Under the pieces are notes generated by a model that saw only the letters and a program-made list of their open reading frames with translations, made no database searches and had not been told where the DNA came from. Of a stretch of DNA of 64,000 bases, positions 16,586-25,439 are shown one piece after another (the stretch's first letter is position 1; each line of letters opens with the position of its first letter). Both the position numbers and the translations under genes were made by a program. Source of the stretch: Sporomusa sphaeroides DSM 2875. GTDB lineage: Bacteria; Bacillota; Negativicutes; Sporomusales; Sporomusaceae. The DNA is taken from positions 4,581,501 to 4,645,500 of the forward strand of contig NZ_CP146991.1 in assembly GCF_001941975.2 (NCBI RefSeq), given 5' to 3'.

Positions 16586-18964
16586 TTAAAAACCAGTATG
16601 TTCTGTCCTATCAATAATCTCATCCTGCAAAGATTTGGTAAGATTGTTGAAGTAATCGCTGTAACCGGCAACCCGAACAATCAGATTATTGTAGTTTTCC
16701 GGATTTTTTTGAGCATCGCGCAAAGTATCGGCATCCACGATATTAAATTGAATATGGTGTCCATCCATTTTGAAATAGGCACGAATCAGATCTTTAAGTT
16801 TTCTGAGACCTTCTTCTCCCTGTACCACTTGGGGAGTAAACTTCTGATTCAGTAAGGCTCCGCCGGTTCTTAGCTGATCCATTTTTGCTGCCGATTTGAT
16901 AACTGCCGTAGGTCCGTTTGTATCCGCACCCTGGACAGGAGAAATGCCTTCCGACAACGTCCGTCCCGCATGTCTGCCGTCCGGTGTGGCACCAATAACC
17001 GAGCCAAAGTATACATGGCATGTGGTCGGCAGCATTTCGATCCGGTAGGTTCCACCATTCGGAGTTTTGCGGCCATTGACAACATCATGGAAAATCTCGA
17101 AGACTTTGAGCATAATGTTGTCGGCATAGTCGTCGTCATTGCCGTATTTCGGCGTTTTATGCAAAAATTGCTGCCGTACTTTTTCATATCCCTGGAAATC
17201 GGCTTGCAATACATCCAGCAGTTCACCCATGGACAATTTCTTGTGATCATATACATGGTATTCAATGGCCGCCAGGCAGTCGGTGATGCTGCCGATACCC
17301 ACACCCTGGATATACCGCGAGTTGTATCTTGCTCCACCTGCGTTATAATCCTTAGCGGTTTCAATGCAATCATCAATAATAATAGACATAAAGGGGGCAG
17401 GCATATATTGGGCATACAACCGTTCAATAACATTGTTACCCCTGATTTTGATATCCACAAAATGCTTGACCTGCTCTTTAAATGCAGCCAACAATTCATC
17501 CAGTGAAGCGAATGTAGTTGCATCACCGGTTTCGATGCCTATTTTCTTGCCTGTTCTCGAATCGACACCATTGTGAAGTGTTATTTCCAAAATCTTTACA
17601 AGGTTCAAGTATCCTGTTAAGATATAAGCTTCTTTACCAAAACAACCTACCTCCACACACCCACTGGTTCCACCGCCACGGGCATCTTCCAGGCTTTTGC
17701 CCTGCCGCAGCAGTTCTTCCAGAACAGCATCGGTATTGAATACCGAAGGAAAGCCCATGCCTTCCCGGATAACTTCAGCAGCCCTGATAACAAACTGATC
17801 CGGATTTTTCCTGCTGATTTGCACATTGGTGCTGGGCTGCAGGATTCGCATTTCCTCAATAATATCCAACAGCAGATAAGATACGTCATTTACACCATTA
17901 GTGCCATCCGGCTTGATACCGCCAATATTGATGTTGCAAAAATCAGTATAAGTACCGCTTTCCTGCAGCGTAATGCCTACTTTGGGCGGCGCAGGCTGGT
18001 TATTGAATTTTACCCAAAAGCACTGTAGCAATTCCTTGGCAGCCTCGCGGGTCAGAGTGCCTGCCTGGGTTTCTTTTTCATAAAAAGGATACAAATGAAT
18101 ATCCAGCTTGCCTGGACAAAAAGAATCCCAGGTATTTAATTCGGTAATAACGCCCAGATGGACAAACCAGTACGCCTGCAAGGCCTCCCGGAAAGTTCTT
18201 GGCGCATAAGCCGGCACATGGCTGCAAATATCTGCAATTTCCTCCAGTTCCCGCTTTCTGACCGGCTCTTGCTCTTTGCCAGCCAATTCTTTAGCTTTAG
18301 CCGCATGGCGGTTGGCAAAAGCAATAATGGCTTCACAGCAAATTGCCATTGCTGTTAATTGCTCTTGCTTGTCATAGCTTAAAGGATCCTGGTGAAAATC
18401 CAGTTCCTGAAGTTTTCTCTCAATCCTGTTTTTAAAATCAAGAAAACCATATTGGTAAATTTTTCCGTCAGCAACCGTATGACCAGGTGATCTTTGTTCC
18501 ATAAATTCGGTAAAAATTCCAGCTTCGTAACTATCCTGCCAGGCCGGTGTCATTTGAGCAAATATCAGGTCGCGAATGGCCTTGCCTTGCCAGAAAGGAA
18601 TAATCTCATCTTTTTGAATGCGCTTGGTTTCTTCATCTACCCGGAAAAAGATTTTATCCCGCTGGTCAATAATCTCAAAGTCCTCAACCGTATGGCAGCA
18701 TAACTCCGGATAAGTCGGAGCTTCCTGCGGACCAGTCCCCCGCTCGCCGACAATCAGTTCTCCTTCATTGATGCAGATCGTCTTGTTTTCCATCAGATGC
18801 TTAAAGGCTAAAGCCCGCAATACCGGTATGGAAACTTTGCCTGCATACTTTTGATAGGCTTCGGTTATCAGTCTGGCTCTTTCAATAGATAAACGCGGTA
18901 CAGTATTTAGACTCTGCTCTTTTAATTTTGTCACTCTGTCATTGACACTGACTCCTGTTGTCAT
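16586..18964 (-). CDS. hypD: Glycyl radical trans-4-hydroxy-L-proline dehydratase
   Basis: Oxygen-sensitive enzyme that dehydrates trans-4-hydroxyproline to (S)-1-pyrroline-5-carboxylate. The 792 residues have a PFL-like domain and a C-terminal glycyl radical domain (RVAGYSDYFNNL, radical glycine near residue 767). The catalytic thiyl cysteine and base are in GGTSGCVEVGCFGKEAYILT. The sequence closely follows what I recall of Clostridioides difficile HypD, including SPGHTV, ESGTYTDF, LTGY and MLPTTCH, where pocket residues lie. The residue after the catalytic glutamate is Val rather than Thr. The activase gene ends 6 bp upstream. Confidence in the substrate rests on this similarity and on the P5C dehydrogenase nearby. 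Confidence 0.87.
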   Translation of the reverse strand: MTTGVSVNDRVTKLKEQSLNTVPRLSIERARLITEAYQKYAGKVSIPVLRALAFKHLMENKTICINEGELIVGERGTGPQEAPTYPELCCHTVEDFEIIDQRDKIFFRVDEETKRIQKDEIIPFWQGKAIRDLIFAQMTPAWQDSYEAGIFTEFMEQRSPGHTVADGKIYQYGFLDFKNRIERKLQELDFHQDPLSYDKQEQLTAMAICCEAIIAFANRHAAKAKELAGKEQEPVRKRELEEIADICSHVPAYAPRTFREALQAYWFVHLGVITELNTWDSFCPGKLDIHLYPFYEKETQAGTLTREAAKELLQCFWVKFNNQPAPPKVGITLQESGTYTDFCNINIGGIKPDGTNGVNDVSYLLLDIIEEMRILQPSTNVQISRKNPDQFVIRAAEVIREGMGFPSVFNTDAVLEELLRQGKSLEDARGGGTSGCVEVGCFGKEAYILTGYLNLVKILEITLHNGVDSRTGKKIGIETGDATTFASLDELLAAFKEQVKHFVDIKIRGNNVIERLYAQYMPAPFMSIIIDDCIETAKDYNAGGARYNSRYIQGVGIGSITDCLAAIEYHVYDHKKLSMGELLDVLQADFQGYEKVRQQFLHKTPKYGNDDDYADNIMLKVFEIFHDVVNGRKTPNGGTYRIEMLPTTCHVYFGSVIGATPDGRHAGRTLSEGISPVQGADTNGPTAVIKSAAKMDQLRTGGALLNQKFTPQVVQGEEGLRKLKDLIRAYFKMDGHHIQFNIVDADTLRDAQKNPENYNNLIVRVAGYSDYFNNLTKSLQDEIIDRTEHTGF

Positions 18965-18970
18965 TTCTCA

Positions 18971-19873
18971 TCATCCTCCTTTGTTTATATGTAAGCTAGA
19001 AGCTTTCAGGATTTCAATAACGTTATCCATTTGCTTATCTGAAAGTGATGCCAGTTCAGGCAGTGGATAAGTTTTTCCCAGCCTAGCGTATTTGTCAATG
19101 GCAATATTGTGATACGGCAATAGATAAACATCCCGTAAGTTCAGTGACGATAAAAAATCACCTAGGTCTTTTATGTTTTTCTCATCATCATTTATACCCG
19201 GTATCACGGGAATACGAATCCAGATTCTACGTTGATCTGCCGCCAGTTTTTTCAAATTTTCCAAGATTAGCTTGTTGGGTGCACCCGTATATTTTTTGTG
19301 TTTCTCGTCATCCATAAGTTTGATATCATATAAAAACAAATCTACTTTGTCCGCTATCCTGTCAATGGCTTCCCATGGAGCATAACCGGAAGTATCTAAA
19401 GCCGTATGAATCCTTTTGGCTTTACAGGCCGTAAGCAGGGCGTCGAGAAATTCCAGTTGGTATAGAGCTTCTCCTCCGGAAAACGTAACGCCGCCGCCTG
19501 ATTCTTCATAAAAAATGTTGTCTTTTTCTATTTCCTGCATAACCTCTGCCACAGTCCTTTTTTGTCCAAGCTGCTCCATGGCTCCGGTAGGGCATGCTTC
19601 TACGCACATTTTACACAGGCTGCATTTTGTTTCATTTCTTTTAATACCTTGGCTGGTAAGTGTGATAGCCGCATTGGTGCAGCTTTTTACACAGTCACCA
19701 CAGCCAATACATTTGTTTTGCAAAAAGACTATTTCTGTTTTTGCTGACAGGCTCTCAGGATTATGGCACCACCAGCAGGCTAAAGGACATCCCTTGAAGA
19801 AAACAGTGGTACGTATACCCGGACCATCATGAATTGAATATTTTTGAATATTGAACACTGTACCCGCAATCAA
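18971..19873 (-). CDS. Glycyl radical enzyme activase (radical SAM)
   Basis: Installs the glycyl radical on HypD using S-adenosylmethionine. The SAM-cluster motif CPLACWWC (C-x3-C-x2-C) follows HDGPGIRTTVFFKG. An inserted ferredoxin-like domain has two 4Fe-4S motifs, CIGCGDCVKSC and CSLCKMCVEAC, then TFSGGEALYQ. About 300 residues, usual for activases of dehydratase-type GREs. The start is uncertain: a TTG at 19873 follows GGGTGAT and gives the usual short N-terminus; a TTG at 19888 would add five residues. First gene of the operon, behind a sigma-54 promoter, with hypD second. Confidence 0.9.
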   Translation of the reverse strand: MIAGTVFNIQKYSIHDGPGIRTTVFFKGCPLACWWCHNPESLSAKTEIVFLQNKCIGCGDCVKSCTNAAITLTSQGIKRNETKCSLCKMCVEACPTGAMEQLGQKRTVAEVMQEIEKDNIFYEESGGGVTFSGGEALYQLEFLDALLTACKAKRIHTALDTSGYAPWEAIDRIADKVDLFLYDIKLMDDEKHKKYTGAPNKLILENLKKLAADQRRIWIRIPVIPGINDDEKNIKDLGDFLSSLNLRDVYLLPYHNIAIDKYARLGKTYPLPELASLSDKQMDNVIEILKASSLHINKGG

Positions 19874-19960
19874 AAAATCACCCGCCAATCCGAATTAGTT
19901 GTTTATCGTTTAGGGAACCATTGCCTCCCTTCAACTCGCTAACTGTCTTGCATACTATAT

Positions 19961-19977
19961 TGCAATAAGCATGCCAA
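19961..19977 (-). promoter_or_regulatory. Sigma-54 promoter (-24/-12) of the activase-hypD operon
   Basis: On the minus strand TTGGCATG-CTTA-TTGCA matches the sigma-54 consensus TGGCAC-N5-TTGC closely, with GG and GC spaced correctly. It lies about 90 bp upstream of the activase start, with an enhancer-binding activator encoded next door. Confidence 0.85.
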
Positions 19978-20085
19978 TCATTGTTTTATCTGAAAAACTA
20001 TAGCTAATTCAGTTTTAATCGTTCGTTTTTTATCTGATTATCCGGTATTTTAAGATATTTTGATATTTTCTTAAAATTAAATAAC

Positions 20086-20108
20086 GTCCCGAAAATGGGA
20101 CAATGTCC
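20086..20108. promoter_or_regulatory. Candidate upstream activator site for the sigma-54 regulator
   Basis: Overlapping palindromes GTCCC-GAAAAT-GGGAC and GGAC-AAT-GTCC sit about 110 bp upstream of the -24/-12 promoter, a normal distance for an enhancer-binding protein. Assignment is by position and symmetry only. Confidence 0.55.
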
Positions 20109-20165
20109 AATATAATACGTATCATTTAAGGGACTTTCAGCATGTTCTTTTCACAAGAAAAAATT

Positions 20166-20221
20166 TTAAACGTCCCTATGATAGCAATGTCTTGCGACAT
20201 TGCTATCATAGGGACGTTTAA
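20166..20221. terminator. Perfect 26-bp inverted repeat, probable terminator of the regulator gene
   Basis: Arms of 26 bp are exactly complementary around a TTGC loop (the 5' arm begins TTAAACGTCCCTATGATAGC). It lies 15 bp beyond the regulator stop. On the minus strand it is followed by AAAATTTTTTC, so it should terminate that transcript and insulate the hypD promoter. The length and perfection exceed what a terminator needs. Confidence 0.7.
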
Positions 20222-20236
20222 ACCGAAAACTACTTA

Positions 20237-21670
20237 CTATACATCATTTTCCATTATTATTTTCCAGTCAATATTATATTTTTTAATCTTATTATGCAAA
20301 GTCTGCCGGGGAATATTCAATATTCTTGCAGCTTTGGCCCCATTGCCATTGGCCTGCCTGATAGCTCTTTGAATTAATTGTTTTTCATACTTATTTAAGT
20401 TGTCCACCAATGAAGAAACCGGTATGTTCTCCAGTGTTTCTTCCAGTTTTACTCCCGGCGTTGCAAGGAAGTCGATAATATGAGAAGGTATATCATGGAC
20501 ATTAATACTATGACTATCAACGAAGTTCATAATACTTTCAATAGCATATTTCAATTCCCGAATGTTTCCTGGCCAATGATAGGACTGCAAAACATGAACG
20601 GCTTCAGGTGTAATGTTATCAACCTTCTTATTCACCGTATTATTGTACATTTCAATAAAAGATTTTACGAGTAGTGGAATATCTTCTACTCTCTCTCTTA
20701 GCGGGGGAATAGTTAAAGATACAACATTTAACCGATAATACAAATCTTTACGTAAAATATTTTTTCCCACGATGTAGGCCGGATGCTCATTGGTGCTGGC
20801 TATAATTCTAACATCGACATGCACGGTATTAGTTCCGCCAACCCTGCGAACGATACCATCCTGTAAAACGCGCAGCAGTTTTCCCTGCAATTCCAGATCC
20901 ATGGAATTAATTTCATCTAAAAAAAGAGTTCCCCCGTCGGCAAGTTCAAATAGTCCTGGTTTATCTTTTGCACCTGTAAAACTGCCGGCAGTCGTACCGA
21001 ATAATATACTATCCAAAAGGGTATTTGGCAAAGCCGCACAGTTTTGTGCTATAAAGGGTTTGTGTTTCCGTACCCTGCTTGCACTATGAATAGCTTGAAC
21101 TAAAACTTCTTTACCAGTCCCGGTTTCTCCATACACTAATACCGGTGACATACTATCTGCTATTTTTTTTGCTTGTTCTTTTAGTTTTTTTATCGCTAAA
21201 CTTTCTCCAATAATGTCATCAAAAGTATACACAACACCATTACCGCTATAGGACTTTTCATTACTCTTTTTCTTGAATAATTCCGATTGTAAGTTCAAGA
21301 CCTTCTCTGATAACTCTTTTACCTGCGTTAAGTCCCGATAGATTTCAAGGGCTCCGACAACCTCCCCTTGTTCGATGAGCGGTATGGTTGAGGTCAAGGT
21401 AGATACCTTGACGCCTTGATAATTCATATATGTTTGAGCATAATCAATAATGGGCTGTTTATTGCGTAGTACCTGATAAAAGGTACTGCTTTCCGGTGTC
21501 AAATCTGAGAAGATTTCTAAGATATTTTTGCCAATAGCCTTTTCCGGACTAATACCTGCAATATTGGTTGCCGGTTCGTTATAAAAAGTAACATTAGCCT
21601 CGCTATCTACCACTAAAATTCCTTCATCCATATTCATCAAAATTGATTCTAAAAGGAATTTATAGTTCAA
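20237..21670 (-). CDS. PAS-domain sigma-54-dependent transcriptional activator
   Basis: Enhancer-binding protein of about 477 residues. It has an N-terminal PAS domain (residues 5-110, DEGILVVDSEANVTFYNEP) and a central AAA+ domain with Walker A GETGTGKE near residue 178. The sigma-54 contact loop is GSFTGA (Ser for the usual first Ala), with LFLDEIN as Walker B. A Fis-type HTH closes the protein (GNGAKAARILNIPRQTLHNK). The TTG at 21670 follows GAGGTGGAG; a GTG at 21679 has no spaced RBS. Located between the hypD operon and the divergent P5C dehydrogenase, it most likely activates hypD in response to a small molecule sensed by PAS. Confidence 0.92.
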   Translation of the reverse strand: MNYKFLLESILMNMDEGILVVDSEANVTFYNEPATNIAGISPEKAIGKNILEIFSDLTPESSTFYQVLRNKQPIIDYAQTYMNYQGVKVSTLTSTIPLIEQGEVVGALEIYRDLTQVKELSEKVLNLQSELFKKKSNEKSYSGNGVVYTFDDIIGESLAIKKLKEQAKKIADSMSPVLVYGETGTGKEVLVQAIHSASRVRKHKPFIAQNCAALPNTLLDSILFGTTAGSFTGAKDKPGLFELADGGTLFLDEINSMDLELQGKLLRVLQDGIVRRVGGTNTVHVDVRIIASTNEHPAYIVGKNILRKDLYYRLNVVSLTIPPLRERVEDIPLLVKSFIEMYNNTVNKKVDNITPEAVHVLQSYHWPGNIRELKYAIESIMNFVDSHSINVHDIPSHIIDFLATPGVKLEETLENIPVSSLVDNLNKYEKQLIQRAIRQANGNGAKAARILNIPRQTLHNKIKKYNIDWKIIMENDV

Positions 21671-21851
21671 TATCTCCACCTCGTTATCTATGAAATGTTA
21701 TATACTTATTTACCGTAACAAAATAAAATCCTGCACCAATACCGCATTCTCAATCATCAAATGTTTCAACGTATTGCATTAATTTTTCTTGTTTATCTGA
21801 CTATATAAGGTTCCATCAAAATTACTGATATATTAATAAAGTATTCCCCGT

Positions 21852-21880
21852 TTGTCTGCTACCTGTTTTTTATTTATACT
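21852..21880 (+). promoter_or_regulatory. Probable promoter of the P5C dehydrogenase gene
   Basis: TTGTCT (21852-21857), 17-bp spacer, TATACT (21875-21880), 44 bp before the start codon. A housekeeping-type promoter; no clear -24/-12 element is seen on this side. Confidence 0.5.
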
Positions 21881-21923
21881 ATCACTCAAGAACGAATATT
21901 AAAAATATTAGGGGGTTCTTGAT

Positions 21924-23555
21924 GTGAACAATGCTTATTTTCAAGTAAAAGCTCCGGTAAACGAACCAGTTAAAAGCTACCTGCCGGACTCACCGGAAAA
22001 GGCTGCGTTAAAGGCAGAGCTTGCCAGACAGTTAGCAAACCCGGTTGAAATACCACTTATTATCGGTGGTAAGGAGGTCCGCACAGAGCACAAGGCAAAC
22101 ATAATTTGCCCCCATAATCACAACCAAGTACTTGGTCAATATTATATAGCCGGTGAAAAAGAACTGCTGATGGCCATCGAAGCGGCAGAAGCAGCCAGAG
22201 CAGAATGGGAAAACATGCCGTGGGAGCATCGCGCTACTATTTTCTTAAAAGCAGCCGATTTACTGACAGGAAAATACCGGGCAAAATTATCGGCTTCCTG
22301 CATGCTTGGTCAAAGCAAGAATACCTTCCAATCGGAAATTGATGTTATTTGTGAATTGGCTGATTTTCTCCGGTTCAACATATATTTCACCCAGGAAATA
22401 TACAAGCAGCAACCCAATAACAGCGATGGTGTCTGGAACCGGGTAGAATACCGGGCCCTTGACGGGTTTGTTGCCGCAATCACACCGTTTAACTTTGCAG
22501 CCATCGGCGGCAATCTGTGCACAGCTCCGGCGATGTGCGGCAATACCGTTCTATGGAAGCCTTCATCGACCGCCGTACTTGCTAATTACTATTTCATGCA
22601 AATCCTGCTGGAGGCTGGTTTACCTGCAGGGGTTATCAACTTCGTACCTTGCAGGGGTGTTGATTTCGGCAAGGTTGTCGTTCCCCATCCTAAGATGGCT
22701 GGTTTCCATTTCACCGGTTCTACCGGCGTCTTCAATGATATTTGGAAACAAGTCAGCCAAAATATTGATAACTATGTTACCTATCCCCGGCTTGTTGGCG
22801 AGACAGGCGGCAAGGACTTTATCTTTGCCCATGAATCGGCAGATGTGGAAGCCCTTACCTGCAATATCGTGCTTGGTGCCTTTGAGTATCAAGGACAAAA
22901 ATGCTCGGCAGCCTCCCGTGCCTATATCCCGGAAAGCCTGTGGCCTGAGGTAAAAACACGCCTGGAAACAGAAATCAGCAAGCTTAAGATGGGTGATGTC
23001 TGCGACTTTACCAATCTCGTAAATGCTGTTATTGACAAGAAATCCTTCCAGAATATCAAGAATTATATCGATTATGTCAAAGAGTCCCCTGATGCCGAGA
23101 TTATCATGGGCGGCGATTGCGATGACAGTGTCGGCTACTTTGTCGAGCCTACCGTGATCGTAGCCAAAACACCCACCTTCAAGACAATGGTAGAAGAAAT
23201 TTTCGGACCTGTTATGACCATCTATGTATATCCGAACGACAAATTGGATGAAACCTTAACAGCCTGCGATACCGCCACCAGCTATGCTTTGACAGGCGCT
23301 GTATTTGCCCAGGACAGAGCCGCCATTATTAAAATAGCAAAAGCCCTGGATCATGCAGCCGGCAACTTCTATATCAACGACAAGCCCACCGGTGCCGTTG
23401 TCGGACAACAGCCCTTCGGCGGCAGCCGCAGTTCAGGCACAAATGATAAAGCCGGCAGTGCCATCAACCTGTACCGCTGGATGAATCAACGTTCCATTAA
23501 AGAGACATTGGTTCCCCGTACAGTTGTTAACTATCCCTATATGATTGAAAAATAA
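21924..23555 (+). CDS. 1-pyrroline-5-carboxylate (L-glutamate-gamma-semialdehyde) dehydrogenase
   Basis: NAD-dependent oxidation of glutamate semialdehyde, the open form of P5C, to glutamate. The 543 residues belong to the long ALDH4/PruA-like class: N-terminal YLPDSPEKAALKAEL, AITPFNFAAIGGNL near residue 190, HFTGSTGVF for cofactor binding, VGETGGKDF with the general base, and the catalytic cysteine in YQGQKCSAASRAYIPE near residue 330. Translation starts at GTG (21924) with GGGGG 8 nt upstream. Divergent from the sigma-54 regulator and hypD. Together they predict an oxidative route hydroxyproline to P5C to glutamate. Confidence 0.9.
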   Translation: MNNAYFQVKAPVNEPVKSYLPDSPEKAALKAELARQLANPVEIPLIIGGKEVRTEHKANIICPHNHNQVLGQYYIAGEKELLMAIEAAEAARAEWENMPWEHRATIFLKAADLLTGKYRAKLSASCMLGQSKNTFQSEIDVICELADFLRFNIYFTQEIYKQQPNNSDGVWNRVEYRALDGFVAAITPFNFAAIGGNLCTAPAMCGNTVLWKPSSTAVLANYYFMQILLEAGLPAGVINFVPCRGVDFGKVVVPHPKMAGFHFTGSTGVFNDIWKQVSQNIDNYVTYPRLVGETGGKDFIFAHESADVEALTCNIVLGAFEYQGQKCSAASRAYIPESLWPEVKTRLETEISKLKMGDVCDFTNLVNAVIDKKSFQNIKNYIDYVKESPDAEIIMGGDCDDSVGYFVEPTVIVAKTPTFKTMVEEIFGPVMTIYVYPNDKLDETLTACDTATSYALTGAVFAQDRAAIIKIAKALDHAAGNFYINDKPTGAVVGQQPFGGSRSSGTNDKAGSAINLYRWMNQRSIKETLVPRTVVNYPYMIEK

Positions 23556-23587
23556 TCCCGCTTACTCCACTTTCCGCTATAGTAAAC

Positions 23588-23622
23588 AGCAAAAAACCAT
23601 CCTTTTCGGATGGTTTTTTGCT
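23588..23622. terminator. Bidirectional terminator
   Basis: AGCAAAAAACCATCC and GGATGGTTTTTTGCT are perfect arms around TTTTC, with a T-tract on both strands. It separates the P5C dehydrogenase gene from the convergent small gene at 23690. Confidence 0.85.
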
Positions 23623-23689
23623 TATCCGATGACAGAAGCCTGGCTCCGTCTTCTACAACCGGCACCTAAAATCAGTTAGTAGCGGTTTT

Positions 23690-23950
23690 CTAACTTATCG
23701 AGTTGTTCAGCGTAAAAAACTGTCTTACAATATCCTGAATATCGGGCGCTAAATTAAATTCCGAAAAATTATTAAATACATAGGTTCTTAGCGTGGTCAA
23801 AAGTTCCGGTGAAATCACAATGATGTCAGTACTGGGAGCAGTGGTTTCCGGAGTAGTTGTGACAACAACAGTAGCCGCTGGATTCATTAGCGCAGGCAAA
23901 TTGGTAAAAACAAACGTTTCTAAAACATCCTGAAAGTCTGGTTGAAGCAT
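23690..23950 (-). CDS. Small protein of unknown function (86 aa)
   Basis: Not recognised. The ATG at 23950 follows GAGGGGGTG with good spacing, which supports this start over a longer upstream frame. The product begins MLQPDFQDVLETFVFTNLP. It has a repeated plan: residues 5-20 (DFQDVLETFVFTNLPALMN) and about 49-64 (LLTTLRTYVFNNFSEFNL) look like two related segments joined by a Thr/Pro/Val-rich linker. There is no signal peptide or membrane segment. It sits directly downstream of the P-loop gene and BofA, so a link with sporulation is possible but unproven. Confidence 0.7.
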   Translation of the reverse strand: MLQPDFQDVLETFVFTNLPALMNPAATVVVTTTPETTAPSTDIIVISPELLTTLRTYVFNNFSEFNLAPDIQDIVRQFFTLNNSIS

Positions 23951-23996
23951 ACTGGCACCCCCTCTTGGGTTATTATATGAGCGAATGCCGGAATGC

Positions 23997-24695
23997 TTAC
24001 CAAAATGTGCGCGGCATAATCCGTTCCAGCTTCCAGACCGGATTACCCATGCAATCAACCGGTCCAATCTGATCGGCAATTTCAGTTACCGCCGAAGTGG
24101 CTACCACCGGTACGCCAAGGCGTTTTGCCGCTTCAGTCACGCCTTCAGCACCGCGCTGCACAAGCTGGACAGTGGTCTCTTCCGCCATGTGGGTGTTGTT
24201 GAGCACAGCATCCACCCGGCCCAGAGTCGCAACATATTCCAAAATATTATCTACCGTTGAAGTGAAAGGGCGCGACATATTCAGCACAGCAATGATTTTA
24301 AGATACGGATTCTCAAAGGCGCCTTCCACCAGGTTAAAAATCCTGGCACCATGCACGCCATAACCAACATCCATAATGATATTGCCTTTGCGTCTGAGCA
24401 CCCAGCGCATCGAAGCCTTAATAACATTGCCGGCTTCCCCCAGACCGGTAGTATCCCGGGTCTCCCAGGCAACAACCTCCATGCCCAGTTCTTCCAGCTC
24501 CTGCTTTATGGGGCGCAGCGTATAGCATGGCTCCACAGTATCCAAATCGACAATAGTTACCGGCAACCCCTGCTTGCGTAAATAAATAGCCCGGTTTACG
24601 GCGTTTTCACTTTTACCGCTGGCATATTCCCCCACATAGGCTTCAATAATTGGTTCAACCTGCTGCGTATCTTTTACCATATCCAGGTGCTCCAC
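23997..24695 (-). CDS. P-loop NTPase of unknown function
   Basis: 232 residues with a Walker A motif GEYASGKSENAVN near residue 22 and VTIVDLDTVEPCYTLRP after it, resembling the MinD/CobQ-type SIMIBI ATPase fold. NIIMDVGYGVHGARIF may provide the Walker B region, and VLNMSRPFTSTVDNILEYVA follows. No partner domain and no membrane segment. The gene order bofA then this protein on the same strand suggests a role near sporulation or cell envelope, but I cannot name a function. A start six codons later (MVKDTQQ) is possible. Confidence 0.8.
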   Translation of the reverse strand: MEHLDMVKDTQQVEPIIEAYVGEYASGKSENAVNRAIYLRKQGLPVTIVDLDTVEPCYTLRPIKQELEELGMEVVAWETRDTTGLGEAGNVIKASMRWVLRRKGNIIMDVGYGVHGARIFNLVEGAFENPYLKIIAVLNMSRPFTSTVDNILEYVATLGRVDAVLNNTHMAEETTVQLVQRGAEGVTEAAKRLGVPVVATSAVTEIADQIGPVDCMGNPVWKLERIMPRTFW

Positions 24696-24814
24696 TCCTT
24701 GTCCACATATTTAAGAAAAATATCCGGCTCAGTCCTTACCACCGTCACCATTACTGAGGCACAAACAGCCGTTATCCTAGGCGGAGGTTAAGCGCCAGCG
24801 GCACAGCATTGTCA

Positions 24815-25099
24815 CTAATTAATAAATATTTTAAACAAAATCAATAAAACAACTCCCGGCAATCCTAAAAAACCGGCAATAAGCGCCGTAATCGGGTTGA
24901 TGCCGATAGTAAATCCGACATAGGCACCGACAAAATTAACAGCCCATAACATGACGCCGCCTACTAAACCATTATATATCAGCTTACATACCAGCTTTAT
25001 AGGCATTAAAAACATACGGCCAATAAGATATATTAAAATAATCCCAAATGCGTAGGCCACAACAACATTAAATTCTAAACCTGCCGGTAAAAACGGCAT
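24815..25099 (-). CDS. bofA: Pro-sigma-K processing inhibitor BofA
   Basis: Small membrane protein of 94 residues with two to three hydrophobic segments and the conserved C-terminal VNFVGAYVGFTIGINPITALIAGFLGLPGVV of the BofA family, abbreviated by its core NPITALIAGFLGLPG. In Bacillus, BofA holds the SpoIVFB protease inactive in the forespore membrane until sigma-G signalling. It marks the organism as a likely endospore former. As in Bacillus, it follows recR and yaaL. Confidence 0.92.
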   Translation of the reverse strand: MPFLPAGLEFNVVVAYAFGIILIYLIGRMFLMPIKLVCKLIYNGLVGGVMLWAVNFVGAYVGFTIGINPITALIAGFLGLPGVVLLILFKIFIN

Positions 25100-25142
25100 A
25101 GCTTCTCCCTCCTTCCAACCTGCTTTTCTCTATTTTACCACG

Positions 25143-25436
25143 CTAAAACACTTTGCGTACAGTTGTCTCATCCTGAATTCCCGAGATAATACCCGGGCAG
25201 CAGATACCTTCATCCCGTGCTTTTCTAAGCAAATACACATATCTGCGCTCATAAGCCTTGATGAGAAAAGAAAAATAGTCAACTAAATCCGGGTCACTTA
25301 CTGTCTTATAGCAACTTTGGGCATATAACCAGTCACGTCGCGATTGATCCACTATTTCCGGCAGGCTGATCTGCTTTTTAGCGCTAGCAGGCTCGCTATG
25401 GAACAGTTCCAGTACTTTTTGCCATGCAGCCATCAT
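25143..25436 (-). CDS. DUF2508 (YaaL-like) protein, second copy
   Basis: 97 residues. The core DQSRRDWLYAQSCYKTVSDP and DLVDYFSFLIKAYERRYVYL aligns with the YaaL-like gene 200 bp upstream, which reads KEWLNAQNYYNNVSDTDLVDY. The two are paralogues. The family is short, helical, charged and cytoplasmic, with unknown function, and it always sits near recR and bofA in Firmicutes. This copy has a longer tail after the core. RBS GGAGGGATAA upstream. Confidence 0.82.
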   Translation of the reverse strand: MMAAWQKVLELFHSEPASAKKQISLPEIVDQSRRDWLYAQSCYKTVSDPDLVDYFSFLIKAYERRYVYLLRKARDEGICCPGIISGIQDETTVRKVF

Positions 25437-25439
25437 TTA

